Positions 31,333-41,572 are shown, counted from the stretch's first letter. The stretch: DNA of 64,000 nt from Streptococcus mitis (GCA_018364455.1 JAGZLW010000004.1:21935-85934), one strand, 5' to 3'. The notes: generated by a model not told the origin, from the sequence alone. A program made the numbers and translations.

Positions 31333-32781
31333 GTGAGTAGATCTTCGAAGCGAGCTCGTCAGGGTAAAACAAAGATTATGATTAGTTGGGGGTTGCTGGC
31401 TATCTATGCAGTACTAGCAGTCTTTTTATTGTTTTTGATTTTCAAGTACAATATGCTAGCCTTCCGATATCTCAATATAGTAGTTACCGTCTTAATTGTA
31501 GCCTTAGCCATCGTGTGCTTCTTTTTAATTCGGTCCAAGAAAGTGAAAAATCTAACACTGATTTTATTATTACTGGGTATTTTGATTAATGGTACTTCTC
31601 TCTTTGCTGTAGGACAGTTCATTGGATTTACCAGTCGCTTGAATGCGACATCGAACTACTCAAATTATTCGATGAGTATTGCGGTGTTAGCAGATAGTCC
31701 AATTAATAATATCAGTCAGGTAACCAGTGTAACGGGACCGACTGGGACGGATAAGGATAATATTCAACAGTTGATGAATAATCTGAAAGCTACTCAAAAT
31801 AAAGAACTGACAGTCGAAGAAAGCAGCTCCTATCTTGCAGCCTATAAGAGCTTGCTAGCTGGAGATGCAAAGGCAATCATTCTAAACAGTGTCTTTGAAA
31901 ACATTATTGAATCAGAATATCCTGACTATGCTTCAAAAATTAAGAAAATTTATACCAAAGAATTAACGAAGACGGTTGAAACTCCAAAAGATGTCAAAGG
32001 TGACAGTTTCAACGTTTATATCAGTGGAATTGATACTTACGGTCCGATCAGTTCGGTTTCTCGTTCGGATGTCAATATCATTATGACAGTTAATCGTGAA
32101 ACTAAAAAGATTCTCTTGACAACAACCCCTCGTGATTCCTATGTTCCAATTGCAGATGGTGGCAACAACCAAAAAGATAAGTTGACCCATGCAGGGATTT
32201 ATGGAGTAGATGCTTCAATTCATACATTGGAAAATCTTTATGGTATTGATTTGAACTATTATGCTCGTTTGAATTTCACATCTTTCTTGAAACTGATTGA
32301 TCTCCTTGGTGGAGTTGATGTCTATAATGATCAGGAGTTTAATGCACATACAAATAATGGGAAAAATTATCCAGTAGGTACATTACATTTGGATTCGAAA
32401 GACGCTCTTGGATTTGTACGTGAGCGCTATTCTCTGGCAGATGGAGACCGGGATCGTGGTCGCAATCAGCAAAAGGTGATTGTAGCTATTTTGCAAAAGT
32501 TGACCTCGGCAGAAGCTTTGAAAAATTATGACAGTATTATAAAGGGTCTACAAGATTCAATTCAAACCAATATGCCGCTTGAAACCATGATAAACTTGGT
32601 CAATGCCCAACTTGAGAGTGGTGGAACTTATAAGATCAATTCGCAAGATCTTAAAGGAACAGGGCGTATGGATTTGCCATCCTATGCCATGCCTGACAGT
32701 AACCTCTACATGATGGAGATAAGTGATAGCAGTTTAGAGTCAGTAAAAGCTGCAATCAATGATGTGATGGAAGGAAAATAA
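31333..32781 (+). CDS. wzg: Capsule LytR-CpsA-Psr ligase
   Basis: CpsA, 482 residues. Three membrane helices (about residues 17-37, 41-62 and 68-92) are followed by an extracellular accessory region and the LCP domain with arginines and aspartates that bind polyprenyl pyrophosphate (TTPRDSY, RERYSLADGDRDRGRNQQ). LCP enzymes attach the finished polymer to peptidoglycan. It starts at GTG 31333 with AGAGGT upstream. First gene of the conserved cps regulatory module. Confidence 0.95.
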   Translation: MSRSSKRARQGKTKIMISWGLLAIYAVLAVFLLFLIFKYNMLAFRYLNIVVTVLIVALAIVCFFLIRSKKVKNLTLILLLLGILINGTSLFAVGQFIGFTSRLNATSNYSNYSMSIAVLADSPINNISQVTSVTGPTGTDKDNIQQLMNNLKATQNKELTVEESSSYLAAYKSLLAGDAKAIILNSVFENIIESEYPDYASKIKKIYTKELTKTVETPKDVKGDSFNVYISGIDTYGPISSVSRSDVNIIMTVNRETKKILLTTTPRDSYVPIADGGNNQKDKLTHAGIYGVDASIHTLENLYGIDLNYYARLNFTSFLKLIDLLGGVDVYNDQEFNAHTNNGKNYPVGTLHLDSKDALGFVRERYSLADGDRDRGRNQQKVIVAILQKLTSAEALKNYDSIIKGLQDSIQTNMPLETMINLVNAQLESGGTYKINSQDLKGTGRMDLPSYAMPDSNLYMMEISDSSLESVKAAINDVMEGK

Positions 32782-32787
32782 GACAAA

Positions 32788-33519
32788 ATGATTGATATTC
32801 ATTCGCATATTGTATTTGGTGTGGATGATGGTCCTAAAACGAAGCAAGAAAGCAAGATGCTTTTGACAGAAGCCTATAGGCAAGGGGTAAGGACTATTGT
32901 ATCGACATCACATAGACGAAAAGGAATGTTTGAAACTCCTGAGGAGACAATAGCAACAAATTTCCAAGAAGTTAAGGAGATAGCCAAGGAAGTGGCTCCA
33001 GATTTGACCATTCTCTATGGAGCAGAGATTTATTATACCCATGATGTGCTTGAGAAGTTAGAAAAACAGGTGATTCCAAGTCTTAATGGGACACGCTATG
33101 CTCTTATTGAGTTTAGTATGGCTACCCCTTACAGGGAAATCCATACTGCTTTGAGCAATGTTCTCATGCTGGGTATAACGCCTGTAGTTGCTCATATTGA
33201 ACGTTATCATGAATTAGAAAATAACGAAAAACGGGTAAAAGAGTTGATTGATATGGGCTGTTATACACAAATCAACAGTTCAAGTGTTTTAAAACCAAAG
33301 TTGTTTGGGGATAAATACAAATTTATGAAGAAAAGAGCTAGGTATTTTCTTGAACGTGATTTGGTTCATTTTGTTGCTAGTGATATGCACAATTTAGACC
33401 AAAGACCGCCTTATATGAAAGAAGCCTATGAGCTTATCTCAAAACAATACGGTGAAAGAAAAGCGAGAGAATTATTTATTGAAAATCCTCGTTTAATCTT
33501 ATCTGATCAAATTATTTAG
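32788..33519 (+). CDS. wzh: Capsule tyrosine-protein phosphatase, PHP family
   Basis: CpsB, 243 residues. A manganese-dependent phosphatase of the PHP superfamily, with metal-binding IDIHSHIVFG (H5, H7) at the N-terminus and SDMHN near the C-terminus. It dephosphorylates the tyrosine tail of the kinase Wze and so tunes chain length and export. It starts 6 bases after wzg. Cytoplasmic, no signal. Confidence 0.95.
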   Translation: MIDIHSHIVFGVDDGPKTKQESKMLLTEAYRQGVRTIVSTSHRRKGMFETPEETIATNFQEVKEIAKEVAPDLTILYGAEIYYTHDVLEKLEKQVIPSLNGTRYALIEFSMATPYREIHTALSNVLMLGITPVVAHIERYHELENNEKRVKELIDMGCYTQINSSSVLKPKLFGDKYKFMKKRARYFLERDLVHFVASDMHNLDQRPPYMKEAYELISKQYGERKARELFIENPRLILSDQII

Positions 33520-33527
33520 GAGTTGAC

Positions 33528-34220
33528 ATGAAAGAAAATAAAGAAATTACGATTGATGTTTTTCAATTGTTTAAAGTCCTTTGGAAGAAGAAAATCGCTA
33601 TTATACTAACTGCGATTGTAGCAGCTGTCCTAGCTTTTGGTGTAAGTAGTTTTGTACTGACATCTGAGTATTCTAGTACGACACGTATTTATGTGGTCAA
33701 TCGAAATCAATCGGAAAAAGCAGGGTTGACGAACCAGGATTTGCAGGCAGGTACCTATCTGGTAAAAGACTATAAGGAAATCATCCTCTCTCAAGATGTA
33801 CTCGAGAAAGTCATTTCAAATCTTAAACTAGAGAAAACAGTTAGGGAATTAAGTAAGAAGATTCAGGTAACAGTACCTGTGGATACTCGTATCGTATCAA
33901 TTACTGTAAAAAATGCACAACCAGAAGAAGCTAGCCGTATCGCAAATGCTCTTCGTGAAGTGGCTGCTGAAAAAATCATTTCTGTAACTCGTGTATCTGA
34001 TGTGACAACATTGGAGGAAGCTAGACCTGCACTAACACCATCTTCACCTAATATTCGTCGTAATACCCTGCTAGCTTTTCTAGCGGGAGGTGCAGTGATG
34101 GTCGTTTCAGTCTTGTTACTTGAGTTGTTAGATGATCATGTTAAGCGACCAGAAGATGTGGAAGAAGTAATGCAGATTGCACTTCTAGGGATTGTTCCAG
34201 ATTTGAATAAGTTAAAATAA
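33528..34220 (+). CDS. wzd: Capsule chain-length regulator, membrane adaptor
   Basis: CpsC, 230 residues of the polysaccharide co-polymerase (Wzz) family. Membrane helices lie at about 23-44 and 181-202, with an extracellular domain between and the proline-rich segment PALTPSSPNI before the second helix. It activates the tyrosine kinase Wze and directs synthesis to the septum. The next gene, Wze, follows by 10 bases. Confidence 0.95.
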   Translation: MKENKEITIDVFQLFKVLWKKKIAIILTAIVAAVLAFGVSSFVLTSEYSSTTRIYVVNRNQSEKAGLTNQDLQAGTYLVKDYKEIILSQDVLEKVISNLKLEKTVRELSKKIQVTVPVDTRIVSITVKNAQPEEASRIANALREVAAEKIISVTRVSDVTTLEEARPALTPSSPNIRRNTLLAFLAGGAVMVVSVLLLELLDDHVKRPEDVEEVMQIALLGIVPDLNKLK

Positions 34221-34230
34221 GGGAGAAAAT

Positions 34231-34923
34231 ATGCCAACATTAGCAATAGCACAAAAACGTTTAGATTTTGCGAAAAAAGCAGAAGAGCATTACAATGCTT
34301 TGCGAACAAATATTCAATTGAGTGGTGATAATCTGAAAGTTCTTTCCATCTCGTCTGTCAAACCTGGTGAGGGGAAATCGACAACATCAATAAATATTGC
34401 TTGGGCCTTTGCGCGTGCGGGCTATAAAACTTTATTGGTGGATGCAGATATTCGTAATTCTGTCATGTCAGGAGTCTTTAAATCAAGAGAAAAAATTACT
34501 GGCCTAACAGATTTTCTGGCAGGTACTACTGACCTTTCTCATGGACTTTGTGATACCAATGTTGAAAATTTATTTGTTATTCAAGCAGGACCTGTATCCC
34601 CTAACCCAACAGCACTTTTACAGAGTGAAAACTTTGCCACTATGATTGATACCTTGCGTAAGTATTTTGACTATGTCATTGTCGATACGGCACCGATTGG
34701 AATGGTCATTGATGCTACCATCATTACGCAAAAATGTGATGCTTCTATCTTGGTAACGGCAGTTGGGGAGACAAAACGACGTGATGTCTTAAAGGCTAAA
34801 GAACAGTTAGAACAAACAGGAATTCCATGTTTAGGTGTAGTTCTAAATAAATTTAACACAGAAGTTGGAAAATATGGAGCTTATGGAGTCTATGGTTCCT
34901 ATGGAGTTTATGGGAAGAAATAA
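34231..34923 (+). CDS. wze: Capsule autophosphorylating tyrosine kinase
   Basis: CpsD, 230 residues of the BY-kinase family. Walker A PGEGKS at residues 45-50, Walker A' LLVDADIR near 69-76, Walker B VIVDTAPIG near 150. The C-terminus is a tyrosine cluster of YGx repeats, the autophosphorylation site removed by Wzh. It works in a complex with Wzd to control polymer length. Last gene of the conserved module; serotype-specific genes follow. Confidence 0.96.
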   Translation: MPTLAIAQKRLDFAKKAEEHYNALRTNIQLSGDNLKVLSISSVKPGEGKSTTSINIAWAFARAGYKTLLVDADIRNSVMSGVFKSREKITGLTDFLAGTTDLSHGLCDTNVENLFVIQAGPVSPNPTALLQSENFATMIDTLRKYFDYVIVDTAPIGMVIDATIITQKCDASILVTAVGETKRRDVLKAKEQLEQTGIPCLGVVLNKFNTEVGKYGAYGVYGSYGVYGKK

Positions 34924-34933
34924 TTAATTAAAA

Positions 34934-35566
34934 ATGTATTCGATTTTAAAAAATACTTTAGATAGATTTTTGGCGTTTTTCCTATTTATTACCTTGATAA
35001 TCATACCGATTATTCCTATAACGATTCTGGCTATTTGGATAGAAGATCCAGGAGATGTTTTCTATTTACAAGATAGAGTTGGTTTAAATGGAAAAAAATT
35101 CAAAGTAATAAAGTTTCGGAGCATGTATAAAGATGCCGATCAGAGGATAAAGGAAAGTATTAATAGTGGTAAAACTGATCGTCTAAATTTTAAAGAACAT
35201 TCTCAAAGTATGACTACAAAAGTCGGTAAAGTGATACGAAAACTTTCAATTGATGAATTACCTCAATTAGTGAATATTATAAAAGGTGATATGGCTATAG
35301 TGGGACCCCGTCCATTACAAGAGTTTGAGATAACTCATCATATTCTTACCCATAAAGAAATGGGTATTGCTTTAAAGACGTCTAAAAGATTGTCTGTGAA
35401 ACCTGGTTTGCTTTGTTATTGGCAAGTTACGCCAAATAAAAATGACATGCCTTTTGCTGACAGAATGGATCTCGATTTATTATATATTGATAATGTATCT
35501 TTCAAGACTGATTTCTTGCTTATTTTGAAGGGATTTTATACAGTTTTAATGGGTAATAATAGTTAA
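34934..35566 (+). CDS. Initiating undecaprenyl-phosphate sugar phosphotransferase, short type
   Basis: Enzyme of 210 residues that transfers the first sugar phosphate to undecaprenyl phosphate. It has one N-terminal membrane helix (about 10-34) and the bacterial sugar transferase core: KVIKFRSMYKDAD, SIDELPQL, VGPRPLQEFE and KPGLLCYWQV. It lacks the four-helix N-terminal part of WchA (glucose-1-phosphate type), resembling shorter WciI- or WcjG-type enzymes, so the first sugar may be galactose or an amino sugar rather than glucose. The choice cannot be made by eye. Confidence 0.88.
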   Translation: MYSILKNTLDRFLAFFLFITLIIIPIIPITILAIWIEDPGDVFYLQDRVGLNGKKFKVIKFRSMYKDADQRIKESINSGKTDRLNFKEHSQSMTTKVGKVIRKLSIDELPQLVNIIKGDMAIVGPRPLQEFEITHHILTHKEMGIALKTSKRLSVKPGLLCYWQVTPNKNDMPFADRMDLDLLYIDNVSFKTDFLLILKGFYTVLMGNNS

Positions 35567-35567
35567 C

Positions 35568-36359
35568 ATGAAGTATATAAAAATATTAGTAGCGACACAT
35601 AAAAAATATAAAATGCCCAGTGATACAAATATGTATCTACCAATTCATGTAGGATGTGAAGGGAAGAAAAATTTAGGATTTCAAGGTGACAATTCAGGAG
35701 AAAATATTTCTGATTTAAACCCTTATTATTGCGAATTAACTGGCTTGTTTTGGGCATGGAAAAATTTAGAGTGCGACTATTTAGGTTTGGTACACTATCG
35801 TCGTTATTTTACTAAAATAACTAAAGGGTACAATGAATCAATAAATATTGATGATGTAATTTTAAATAGGTTTGAAGTGGAGAAATTGTTAGAGAACTCA
35901 GAAGTCATCGTTCCTAAAAAAAGAAAGTACTATATAGAAACCCTCTATTCTCACTATGCTCATACCTTGGATGCTAGCCACTTAGACCTAGCTAGAAAAA
36001 TGATTGAACAGAAAAATCCTGAATATCTAGCAAGTTTTGATAAGGTAATGAAGCAGAGAAGTGGCTATATGTTCAATATGTTTATTATGAAAAAAGAACT
36101 AGCCGATGATTATTTCACTTGGCTATTTCCAATTTTAGATAGTATGTATGAATGTATGGATTTATCAGATTTAACTCCTTTTGAAGCCCGTCTCTTTGGA
36201 AGAGTAAGTGAGTTGTTATTTAATGTATGGTTAGATAAAAACAATCTAAATATTAAGGAAGTTCCTTTTATGTACATGGAAAATATTGACTTGTTTAAAA
36301 AAGGGAAGTCATTTTTAATGGCGAAATTTTTTGGAAAGAAATATGGACAGAGTTTTTAA
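35568..36359 (+). CDS. DUF4422 family glycosyltransferase
   Basis: Protein of 263 residues. The N-terminal IKILVATHKKYKMP and the motif LGLVHYRRYF near residues 80-90 are typical of DUF4422 capsule transferases, some of which have been linked to galactofuranose transfer. A glf gene later in the cluster supplies UDP-galactofuranose, so such a role is possible. It starts right after the initiating transferase, with a weak ribosome binding site. Followed by a decayed polymerase gene. Confidence 0.8.
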   Translation: MKYIKILVATHKKYKMPSDTNMYLPIHVGCEGKKNLGFQGDNSGENISDLNPYYCELTGLFWAWKNLECDYLGLVHYRRYFTKITKGYNESINIDDVILNRFEVEKLLENSEVIVPKKRKYYIETLYSHYAHTLDASHLDLARKMIEQKNPEYLASFDKVMKQRSGYMFNMFIMKKELADDYFTWLFPILDSMYECMDLSDLTPFEARLFGRVSELLFNVWLDKNNLNIKEVPFMYMENIDLFKKGKSFLMAKFFGKKYGQSF

Positions 36360-36362
36360 ATT

Positions 36363-37531
36363 ATGATTTTATTATTACTTACTTTTTTAATTTTTTAGTT
36401 TTCCCAGTTTTATGGATTTCTATAATAGCTTTGCGTTATATCCCTCATCCATTAGATGATGGAGCATTTCATTTTAGAGCAACACAAGTACTAACTAATT
36501 TTGATAGCATTATTTCAATGTTTCAAGCTTTTGAATCAGGATTTAGAGTTGGTAGATATGATTATGGTTCTGTTCCGGTATTTACTTCATTGATGTATTT
36601 GGTCAGAAATACTCATCATTATAGTTTGCTTAGTTTTATTTCAGCGTTTGTGATATATTTTAGCTTTGGTTATGTTGTTGATTTGTTTAAGTCCTATAAA
36701 AACTACTCTAACTTAACCTATATTCTGATTCTAATTACTTAAATAACTATAGATACACCACTAGTGGCATGAGATTTTGTATGACAATTTCTCTGATAAT
36801 GTTAATTATGTATTTGGAGTCGAAATATAATTATACAAAGTATTGGGTGATGCTATGGTACTTAGTTCCAATAAGTATTCATTCGGCTGTTGTTTATTGT
36901 GCTGCTCTGAGATTCATTTTTTCTACCTAAAAAAGATTACGGTAGGTAAAAGTTTACTTGTTTTATTAGGCTTTCCAATTATAATAAAATTAGCACCAAA
37001 GTTTTCATAGTGGACGGGTATTAGTTTCCTTCAATCTTTTATTAGAAAAATTGATATTTACTCTGATAACGCATCGTATTCAGAGCTCTTTAATACTACT
37101 CTAACAATGAGGTTGTATATTGGTGTGGTTCTAATGGTTTTATTTTTAATTCAATATTTTATTTTGAGTAGAACTATTAAAGGGATTGATGATTGGAAAT
37201 TATCTTTTGTCAAGATGACTTATTATGTAACATTATTATCAATGGAATCTGTACCGTTTAGAAATATATATGATAGGAATCTTTTTTACTCTTGCAAATG
37301 ATTGTAATTTCTTCATTTATATTGTTTAAGTATCGAGCACAGTTGATAATCTTATCAAATCGTAGTATTACTTATGGATTAGAGATTAGTATTGTTGTAA
37401 TAGTATTTATTACAGTTTTTTCTATAATAAGAATTTTCCTTTTGAAGTTATTGACTGTTATTGACTATAGTAAAACGGATATCCTATTAAAGAACATTTA
37501 TCAGTTCTTTTCAGATTTACCAGTTACATAG
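36363..37531 (+). pseudogene. Decayed EpsG-type polysaccharide polymerase (wzy)
   Basis: About 1.17 kb of polymerase-like coding sequence broken by at least three frameshifts and stop codons. From ATG 36363 the frame stops at a TAG (36396-36398), consistent with one T lost from the T run. ALRYIPHPLDDGAFHFRA follows in another frame. Another shift occurs near 36740, then a segment with TTSGMRF, a stop near 36927, an in-frame TAG near 37007, and pieces at 37107-37301 and 37292-37531. The motifs match the intact polymerase at 41572-42849 (ALRYIP, DDGAxH, TTSGMR). It is a dead second polymerase, a trace of an earlier polysaccharide type. Confidence 0.88.
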
Positions 37532-37569
37532 TTATATTTTTTACTATTTATTATTATTTGGAGGATTGT

Positions 37570-38475
37570 ATGGGATTATCTACGGTGACATTGTTTAAAA
37601 ATTTAAAATTTTCAGACAGTAAATTTATTAAATTAGAGGGAGAGATATTACTTAAATATCAAGAGTATTTGATAAAAATCATGGAGGATATTGTAACAGT
37701 TTGTGAAGAAGAAGGACTGTATTATTCTCTTTCTGGAGGGAGTGCTTTAGGAGCATATCGACACAAAGGGTTTATTCCGTGGGATGATGATATGGATATA
37801 TTTATGTTAGGAAGTGAGCGGGAGATCTTTTTTCAAAAATTCAACCAGAAATTTTCTGATAAATATTGGATACATAATTCACATACGCCAAACTATGGTA
37901 TGCCAATTGGTCGTATAAGACAAAAAGGAACCGTTTTTCGTGGTCGAGAGGATGTCGGAGTTGAGGAATGTGGATTTTTTATTGATATCTTTTGGTTGGA
38001 AAATGTCCCTAATTCGAAAATTTTGAGACAAATTCACGGTTTTCTATGTATGGGAATTGGATTGTTACTATCGTGTAGAAATTTTTATAAAAACCGTGAG
38101 TTGATGTTGGAGATTATGAAGAAACAAAAAGAAGTGAGGCTTGTTTTTGGAATAAAACTTGTTTTAGGTTTTCTAACTAGTTTTATATCATTGAAACAAT
38201 TTACACGACTTACGGAACGTATCTATTCATTGTGCAAGAATAATGAATCAAAATACCTTAGTGTTCCTTCAGGAAGGAAGCACTATTTTGGTGAAATGTT
38301 TTTAAGAGATGATATGCAGTTAACTAGAAAATTAAATTTTCAAGGACATGAGTGGAATGTTCCAAATAATGTTGAGAACTATTTAACTGTAATGTATGGT
38401 GATTATATGAAAATACCCGCAGTTGAAGATAGGGAATCACATATCATTTTAGAAATTTCCTTCCCTAGTGAGTAA
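37570..38475 (+). CDS. LicD family phosphotransferase
   Basis: Protein of 301 residues with the LicD signature: SLSGGSALGAYRHKGFIPWD followed by DDMDI near residues 56-80. LicD enzymes transfer phosphocholine or another phospho-alcohol such as glycerol phosphate or ribitol phosphate from a nucleotide donor to a sugar. Inside a capsule cluster it predicts a phosphodiester-linked side group on the polymer. The donor is unknown; other genes to make a CDP-alcohol are not in the window. I choose ATG 37570 after GGAGG at 37560-37564; an in-frame TTG at 37558 overlaps that site. Confidence 0.9.
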   Translation: MGLSTVTLFKNLKFSDSKFIKLEGEILLKYQEYLIKIMEDIVTVCEEEGLYYSLSGGSALGAYRHKGFIPWDDDMDIFMLGSEREIFFQKFNQKFSDKYWIHNSHTPNYGMPIGRIRQKGTVFRGREDVGVEECGFFIDIFWLENVPNSKILRQIHGFLCMGIGLLLSCRNFYKNRELMLEIMKKQKEVRLVFGIKLVLGFLTSFISLKQFTRLTERIYSLCKNNESKYLSVPSGRKHYFGEMFLRDDMQLTRKLNFQGHEWNVPNNVENYLTVMYGDYMKIPAVEDRESHIILEISFPSE

Positions 38476-38513
38476 ATAGTGCTTTTATTTTCAATATGAA
38501 AGGAATTAACTTA

Positions 38514-39611
38514 ATGAAAAAGATAGCAATCGTTAGATACAATCTAAGTAAAATTGGTGGAGCTGAAAAAGTAGCTATTAATATGGCTAATGAATTGTCA
38601 CAATACTATGATGTAAAACTGTTATCAATTTTATTAGATGAAGACGAATTTATAAATTATGATATTGAACCAAAAGTAACATTAGTAAATTTTCACAAGG
38701 GTAATCTCAGAATCAGAACTGCTACCTTAAAATTAACAGGTAAACTAAGGGACTATATTAAAAGAGAAAAAATTGAGGTAATTTTCTCTATAAGTCCGTT
38801 AACAAATGCTATGGTTAGGTTAGCTACTCTAGGTTTAAATGTAAAAATAGTTTTTTGTGATCATCATAGCTTAGAATTTCGTGATTTTAAAAGTAGGGAA
38901 GTGCAGAGATTTGTTGGAGCTAAATTTTTTGATAAAGTTGTCACTTTGACAGAAGAAGATAGAATAAAATATTCAAATAAATATAATATACCTATAGATA
39001 GAGTGAATTTTGTTTATAATTGGGTAGATGAAGTAAAATCAAGCGATATTGAATATGATAAACTTGCGAAAAAAATAGTTACAGTTGGTAGATTTCATAG
39101 CCAAAAAGGCTATGATTATCTCGCTGAAGTAGCTATAAAGGTATTATCTAAACATCCACAGTGGCAGTGGGATATCTATGGATCAGGAGATAAGATTATT
39201 GAAAATGCCCTGAATAGGAAACTGGTAGAAGGTGGTGTGTTGTCGCAGGTAAATTTTAAAGGTAATGTAAAGGGAACTGAAAATATTTATCCTAATCATA
39301 GTATCTACGTTATGACTTCTCGCTATGAAGGTTTACCTCTAGTGCTTTTAGAGGCTCAGCAATATAATCTTCCTATAGTTAGCTTTAGATGTCCGACTGG
39401 ACCTGGTGAGATTGTTGAAGATGGAGTTAATGGCTATCTGGTTGAGTGTTACGATACGGGCAAGTTGAGCGAAAAATTGCTTGAACTGATGGAAGATGAA
39501 GTTTTGAGACAGTCTTTCTCAGAACACGCAAAAGACAATATGGATAAATTCGATAAGGATAAAATTCTCAAGCAGTGGATTGATTTAATTGAGGAAATGA
39601 CAGGAGAATGA
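38514..39611 (+). CDS. GT4 family glycosyltransferase
   Basis: GT-B retaining transferase of 365 residues. The N-terminal domain has a glycine motif in LSKIGGAEKVA, the C-terminal domain IVTVGRFHSQKGYDYL near 195-215 and the EX7E-type loop SRYEGLPLVLLEAQ near 275-290. It adds one sugar to the lipid-linked repeat on the cytoplasmic face. I start at ATG 38514, with AAAGGA nine bases before it, rather than the upstream ATG at 38496 that lacks a ribosome binding site. Donor unknown. Confidence 0.88.
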   Translation: MKKIAIVRYNLSKIGGAEKVAINMANELSQYYDVKLLSILLDEDEFINYDIEPKVTLVNFHKGNLRIRTATLKLTGKLRDYIKREKIEVIFSISPLTNAMVRLATLGLNVKIVFCDHHSLEFRDFKSREVQRFVGAKFFDKVVTLTEEDRIKYSNKYNIPIDRVNFVYNWVDEVKSSDIEYDKLAKKIVTVGRFHSQKGYDYLAEVAIKVLSKHPQWQWDIYGSGDKIIENALNRKLVEGGVLSQVNFKGNVKGTENIYPNHSIYVMTSRYEGLPLVLLEAQQYNLPIVSFRCPTGPGEIVEDGVNGYLVECYDTGKLSEKLLELMEDEVLRQSFSEHAKDNMDKFDKDKILKQWIDLIEEMTGE

Positions 39612-39612
39612 A

Positions 39613-40620
39613 ATGTACGATAAATTAGTAACAATCATAGTACCAATGTATAATATTGAACAATATATTACTAAGTGTATAGAATCATTTAAACAAGTAG
39701 ATAAAAAATATTATGCGGATTTTGAAGTGATTGTTGTTAATGACGGTAGTACGGATAACTCACTTCAAGTTGTCGAAGATTTAATTACTAATAGTAGTTG
39801 CCTAAATATTAGAGTTGTTAATAAAGAAAATGGTGGACATGGGTCAACGATTAATGTTGGTATAAAAGAATCTAAAGGAAAATTTTTTAAAGTTATCGAT
39901 GGGGATGATTGGATTGATGTGCCAAGTTTTGAAAAATTATTAGAAGAACTTAAAGGTGTAGATGTAGATATGGTTATTACAAATTATACTGAACAACATA
40001 TCTATAATCAGACTGAAAAAGAGATTGGCTTTTCTGAGATATTAGATTGTAATAAAATATATGAGGGAATACCTTTAAAACGGATTCCCATGCATGCTCT
40101 GACATACAAAACATCTATATTGAAAGAATCTAGAATTAATATAAGTGAAAAAACCTTTTATGTAGATATGGAATATACTTTGTTACCTTTGCAATATGTA
40201 AAAAGTTATGTTTATATTGATTTAAATGTTTACCAGTATTTCTTAGGTAGAAAAGATCAGAGTATGAATTTAAATGTGATGAAACAAAAAGCAGATCATC
40301 ACAATAGAGTAACAAAAAAAATTCTCGATTATTATGAAGTAATTCGATTTGATAAGAACTTAGAACCAGTAGTCAGAGACGTATTGACATACTTAATCAA
40401 CAAGCAATGTCAGTTGTTTATAATGAATAAGAATATCGAGGAAGCGAGCCGATTATTTAGTTACGCTCATAAATGTCATTATAGATGGAAATATGATCAT
40501 TCGAAAAAAATAGTCTCACTAATTTATATAAATTCTAGATTTAAAAATATATTTAATCTCATCTTAAAACCGTTAATCAATAAGCAACAAAAAGAATGGA
40601 GCGAGATGGATGAATATTAG
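39613..40620 (+). CDS. GT2 family glycosyltransferase
   Basis: GT-A inverting transferase of 335 residues. It has the N-terminal TIIVPMYNIEQYI, VNDGSTDNS near residues 42-50, the acceptor-side KENGGHGSTINVG and the metal-binding VIDGDDW near 95-101. It ends in an 11-bp overlap with the next transferase. Sugar and acceptor unknown. Confidence 0.88.
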   Translation: MYDKLVTIIVPMYNIEQYITKCIESFKQVDKKYYADFEVIVVNDGSTDNSLQVVEDLITNSSCLNIRVVNKENGGHGSTINVGIKESKGKFFKVIDGDDWIDVPSFEKLLEELKGVDVDMVITNYTEQHIYNQTEKEIGFSEILDCNKIYEGIPLKRIPMHALTYKTSILKESRINISEKTFYVDMEYTLLPLQYVKSYVYIDLNVYQYFLGRKDQSMNLNVMKQKADHHNRVTKKILDYYEVIRFDKNLEPVVRDVLTYLINKQCQLFIMNKNIEEASRLFSYAHKCHYRWKYDHSKKIVSLIYINSRFKNIFNLILKPLINKQQKEWSEMDEY

Positions 40621-41572
40621 TGTAGTTATTCCTGTATATAATGTTGAGGATTACCTTCATTATGCTATAGACAGTTTAGTAAATCAAACTCATAAAAATT
40701 TTGAGGTTTTACTAATCAATGATGGTTCTACTGATAATTCAGGAAAATTATGTGATAAATATGCTCAAGAATATGATTGGATTAGGGTATTTCATAAAGA
40801 GAATGGTGGCTTATCAGATGCGCGTAATTATGGTGTATTAAAAGCAACTAATGAGTGGATATTCTTTTTGGATCCGGATGATTATATAGAGCCTTTTACA
40901 TTTGAATTATTGACTCTTATTCAAGAGAAATATCAAGCTGATTTGATTTCAACAAAAGTTCAAACTACAAATGAATATGAAAAATTTAGCAAGGAACAAT
41001 TTAATTTAGAATCTAGTAAAATAGTTACAAAAGAAGAAGCACTAGAATTAATGTTGGAAGATAAAGTTGCTACGGTATCTGCATGTGCAAAACTTTATAA
41101 AAAACAAATTTTAGAAATGAGACCATTTCCTGTAGGAAAAATCTACGAAGACTTTTTTGTTGTAGCTGAACATTTAAGATTAGCTGAACAAATAGTTATT
41201 TCACCTGTTATTACATATCATTACTATCGTCGTCCTGGTAGTATCGTACAATCTCAGTTTACAGATAAGCGATTTGATTTTTTTGATGCAGGTGAGTATA
41301 ACAGAAGTCAAATAAAACAATTTTATGATGGTAATAGCGTAGAAAAGGCGTTAAATTTAAAAATTGTTCAAGGTTCTTTTTCTATATCTGAAGCTGCAGC
41401 TCTTACGGACACAAAGGCTTTAAGAAATATTGTTAAAAAAATAAGTTCATTATACTGGAGTATAATCTTTAATTCTAAAGTTTCTATAAAATTTAAATTT
41501 AAATATAATTGGTTTTTACTTACTCCCAATTTATACTGCCGTATAAAAAAATTGTTAAAAAGGAGTATATAA
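40610..41572 (+). CDS. GT2 family glycosyltransferase
   Basis: Transferase of 320 residues with the GT2 core: SVVIPVYNVEDYL, INDGSTDNSG near residues 35-44, KENGGLSDARN and the DxD-like FLDPDDYIEP near 85-94. It overlaps the preceding transferase gene by 11 bp and the polymerase start by one base, so synthesis is coupled. It is only distantly similar to the preceding GT2. Substrate unknown. Confidence 0.88.
   Translation: MNISVVIPVYNVEDYLHYAIDSLVNQTHKNFEVLLINDGSTDNSGKLCDKYAQEYDWIRVFHKENGGLSDARNYGVLKATNEWIFFLDPDDYIEPFTFELLTLIQEKYQADLISTKVQTTNEYEKFSKEQFNLESSKIVTKEEALELMLEDKVATVSACAKLYKKQILEMRPFPVGKIYEDFFVVAEHLRLAEQIVISPVITYHYYRRPGSIVQSQFTDKRFDFFDAGEYNRSQIKQFYDGNSVEKALNLKIVQGSFSISEAAALTDTKALRNIVKKISSLYWSIIFNSKVSIKFKFKYNWFLLTPNLYCRIKKLLKRSI

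Noticed and set aside
41509..41571. N-terminal extension of the wzy polymerase
   Set aside because: It overlaps the preceding transferase gene. ATG 41572 follows AAGGAG and couples to the previous stop.
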